NCBI GenBank assembly: GCA_002342785.1
Contig: DDQV01000057.1
Span: forward strand, 1 to 8,188
From: Fusobacteriaceae bacterium UBA2433
Lineage (GTDB): Bacteria > Fusobacteriota > Fusobacteriia > Fusobacteriales > Fusobacteriaceae
Length of the DNA: 8,188 nucleotides
Reading direction: 5' to 3'
The translations under genes were made by a program, and so were the position numbers. Position 1 is the first letter of the stretch; each line of letters opens with the position of its first letter. This document shows positions 6,734 through 8,188 of this stretch, piece after piece. The notes under the pieces are model-generated. The model was not told the origin of the DNA. It saw only the letters and a program-made list of their open reading frames with translations, and made no database searches.

Positions 6734-8176
6734 TTAATTTTTAGAAGGTTCTAGAATTTCTACTTCTTCTTTTTCTAATGGTTTCATACCTATTCCTGTA
6801 ATTGCAGATATCATAGAAAATATCGGTGAGATAATAGATAGTAAACAATAGGGAATAAATATATATGGAGTAGCTCCTATTCCCATAAGAGTTTGTGCTC
6901 CAAAAATAGCATTTGCATTCCATGGAATCAGCCAAGCACCTAAAGTTCCACTGTCTTCTAATGTTCTAGAAAGATTTTCTGGAGCTAAGTTATTTTCTTT
7001 ATAAACTGGTTTCATCAAGGCCCCTGGAACAATGATTGCAAGTAACATGGAAGAACCAATCATATTTGTTAGATAACCTATAGATAAAGTAGTTCCTATA
7101 GTTCTTGTTCTAGAACCACTACATTTTTTTGCAAGGGAACTTACTAAAGTACTTAATATTCCTGATTCACTTAACATTCCTGTAATCGCTGCTGCAACAA
7201 AAACAATTAAGAAGGAACTTATCATACTCATAATTCCCCCACGATTTAATAGTTTGTCTATATAAGCAGTTTTAGTTTCTATACTAAATCCATCATACAA
7301 AAACCCTAATAACTTTTCTAAACTATAACCTTGTCTTATCATTGCCATAAACATAGCTAAAAATGTTCCACCTAACATTGCAGAGATGGGAGGAACTTTT
7401 TTTATAAGCATTGCAATAACTAAAATTATAGGAATAAGTTCTAAAATTCCTAAATTAAATATATCATTTAATCCATTGATTGTATTTGTAGTTATAGCAG
7501 GATCAAACGAAGTTGTATCTATTGTAAAAAATCCCATGAATGTAAAGATTATTGCACTTACAATATAAGCAGGGAGAGTTGTAACTGTCATATGTTTAAT
7601 ATGAGTCATCAAAGGTGTCCCTGATATTGCCGCAGCTAAGTTTGTAGTATCAGATAATGGAGACATCTTATCTCCAAACGCTGCTCCTGAAATTACTGCT
7701 CCTGCTGTCATCCCCATAGGAACTCCCAAAGCATTTCCAATTCCCATCATTGCAATTCCTGCAGTTCCAATCGTTCCCCATGAAGTTCCTGTAGCTAATG
7801 AAGTCATAGTACAAATTAATAGAGCAGACAATAAAAATATTTGAGGAGAAATAACTTTTAACCCCAATACAATTATGTATGGAACAGTTCCACTAGCAAT
7901 AAAAGAAGCTATCAAAGTTCCAACAACTAATATAATAAAGTTAGCTTCTAAAGATTCCATAACTACTTTCCAACCAAAATTTTGAACTTCTTTATAAGAA
8001 TATCCAATTTTCATAATAAGAGGAACTGTAAAAAGCCAAGCAAGAATAAACATGGTTTCTATAGCTCCTCCAAAAATCAAAGATCCCCCTAGAACAAAAA
8101 CAAATACACTTGCCACAACAAAAGCTGCGTATCCTACAGAGATCTTTTTCTTATTTTTTAAAATATCATTTTCCAT
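6734..8176 (-). CDS. nhaC: NhaC-family Na+/H+ antiporter-type transporter
   Basis: This is a 480-residue inner-membrane protein with about 10-12 hydrophobic segments. It carries clear NhaC-family signatures (numbered from the upstream ATG, two codons longer): GTSWGTIGTAG at 132-142, GAAFGDKMSPLSDTTNLAAA at 166-185, and EDSGTLGAWLIPWNAN at 409-424. The family includes Na+/H+ antiporters and the malate/lactate antiporter MleN, and some members have been proposed by comparative genomics to carry amino acids such as methionine, lysine or tyrosine. Sequence motifs alone cannot tell the substrate, and the symbol marks only the family. The gene lies directly upstream of the D-cysteine desulfhydrase-like gene (46 nt), which favours uptake or exchange of that enzyme's substrate driven by Na+ or H+; this is inference. 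Two ATGs are available; the one at 8176 is chosen because AAGGAG at 8183-8188 is 6 nt from it but directly abuts the ATG at 8182. The promoter lies beyond the window. Confidence 0.88.
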   Translation of the reverse strand: MENDILKNKKKISVGYAAFVVASVFVFVLGGSLIFGGAIETMFILAWLFTVPLIMKIGYSYKEVQNFGWKVVMESLEANFIILVVGTLIASFIASGTVPYIIVLGLKVISPQIFLLSALLICTMTSLATGTSWGTIGTAGIAMMGIGNALGVPMGMTAGAVISGAAFGDKMSPLSDTTNLAAAISGTPLMTHIKHMTVTTLPAYIVSAIIFTFMGFFTIDTTSFDPAITTNTINGLNDIFNLGILELIPIILVIAMLIKKVPPISAMLGGTFLAMFMAMIRQGYSLEKLLGFLYDGFSIETKTAYIDKLLNRGGIMSMISSFLIVFVAAAITGMLSESGILSTLVSSLAKKCSGSRTRTIGTTLSIGYLTNMIGSSMLLAIIVPGALMKPVYKENNLAPENLSRTLEDSGTLGAWLIPWNANAIFGAQTLMGIGATPYIFIPYCLLSIISPIFSMISAITGIGMKPLEKEEVEILEPSKN

Positions 8177-8182
8177 AATCAT

Positions 8183-8188
8183 CTCCTT
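8183..8188 (-). promoter_or_regulatory. Ribosome binding site that decides the transporter start
   Basis: On the minus strand this reads AAGGAG. It leaves zero spacing to the ATG at 8180-8182 but 6 nt to the ATG at 8174-8176, so the inner ATG is the likely start and the longer reading adds two spurious residues (Met-Ile). The motif touches the window edge, so further upstream context is not visible. Confidence 0.7.

Noticed and set aside
6741..7568. Short open frames within the transporter gene (6741-6935 minus, 7386-7568 plus)
   Set aside because: Both are contained in the clearly coding NhaC-family frame and show no independent start signal or recognisable domain.

Overview
The window is a low-GC, bacterial chromosome-like segment with tight gene packing, strong AAGGAG-type ribosome binding sites, heavy use of ATA, AGA and AAA codons, and lysine- and isoleucine-rich proteins. 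This composition and the gene types fit an anaerobic low-GC bacterium. My best guess is Fusobacteriota (Fusobacterium, Ilyobacter or Psychrilyobacter type), with a clostridial Firmicute as the alternative. That placement is an impression from composition and protein style, not from a marker gene.

Layout. Positions 1-236 are an A/T-rich upstream region with candidate promoters and a small inverted repeat, and no gene. Positions 237-5631 hold three plus-strand genes packed as one transcription unit: a PLP-dependent cysteine desulfurase-like protein (class V aminotransferase fold), then sbcD (nuclease subunit) and sbcC (zinc-hook ATPase subunit) of the Mre11-Rad50-like DNA end-processing complex. 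The gaps are 24 nt and 1 nt. A strong hairpin at 5636-5674, flanked by A and T tracts, terminates this unit and probably also the convergent one. Positions 8176-5692 on the minus strand hold an NhaC-family secondary transporter followed after 46 nt by a PLP enzyme of the D-cysteine desulfhydrase/ACC deaminase family. The transporter starts within 15 bases of the right edge, so its promoter lies outside.

How the genes may work together. SbcC and SbcD form a well-known complex, and everything in both proteins looks intact. The cysteine desulfurase would mobilise sulfur from L-cysteine, but no acceptor protein is nearby, so its link to SbcCD may be only transcriptional. The transporter-desulfhydrase pair looks like an import-and-degrade module for a sulfur (or related) amino acid yielding pyruvate, ammonia and sulfide. 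Both outer units therefore handle cysteine-type sulfur, flanking a DNA repair pair.

I found no mobile element, CRISPR array, tRNA or rRNA, and no convincing new system. The most open questions are the substrate of the transporter-desulfhydrase pair and the purpose of the desulfurase ahead of sbcDC.
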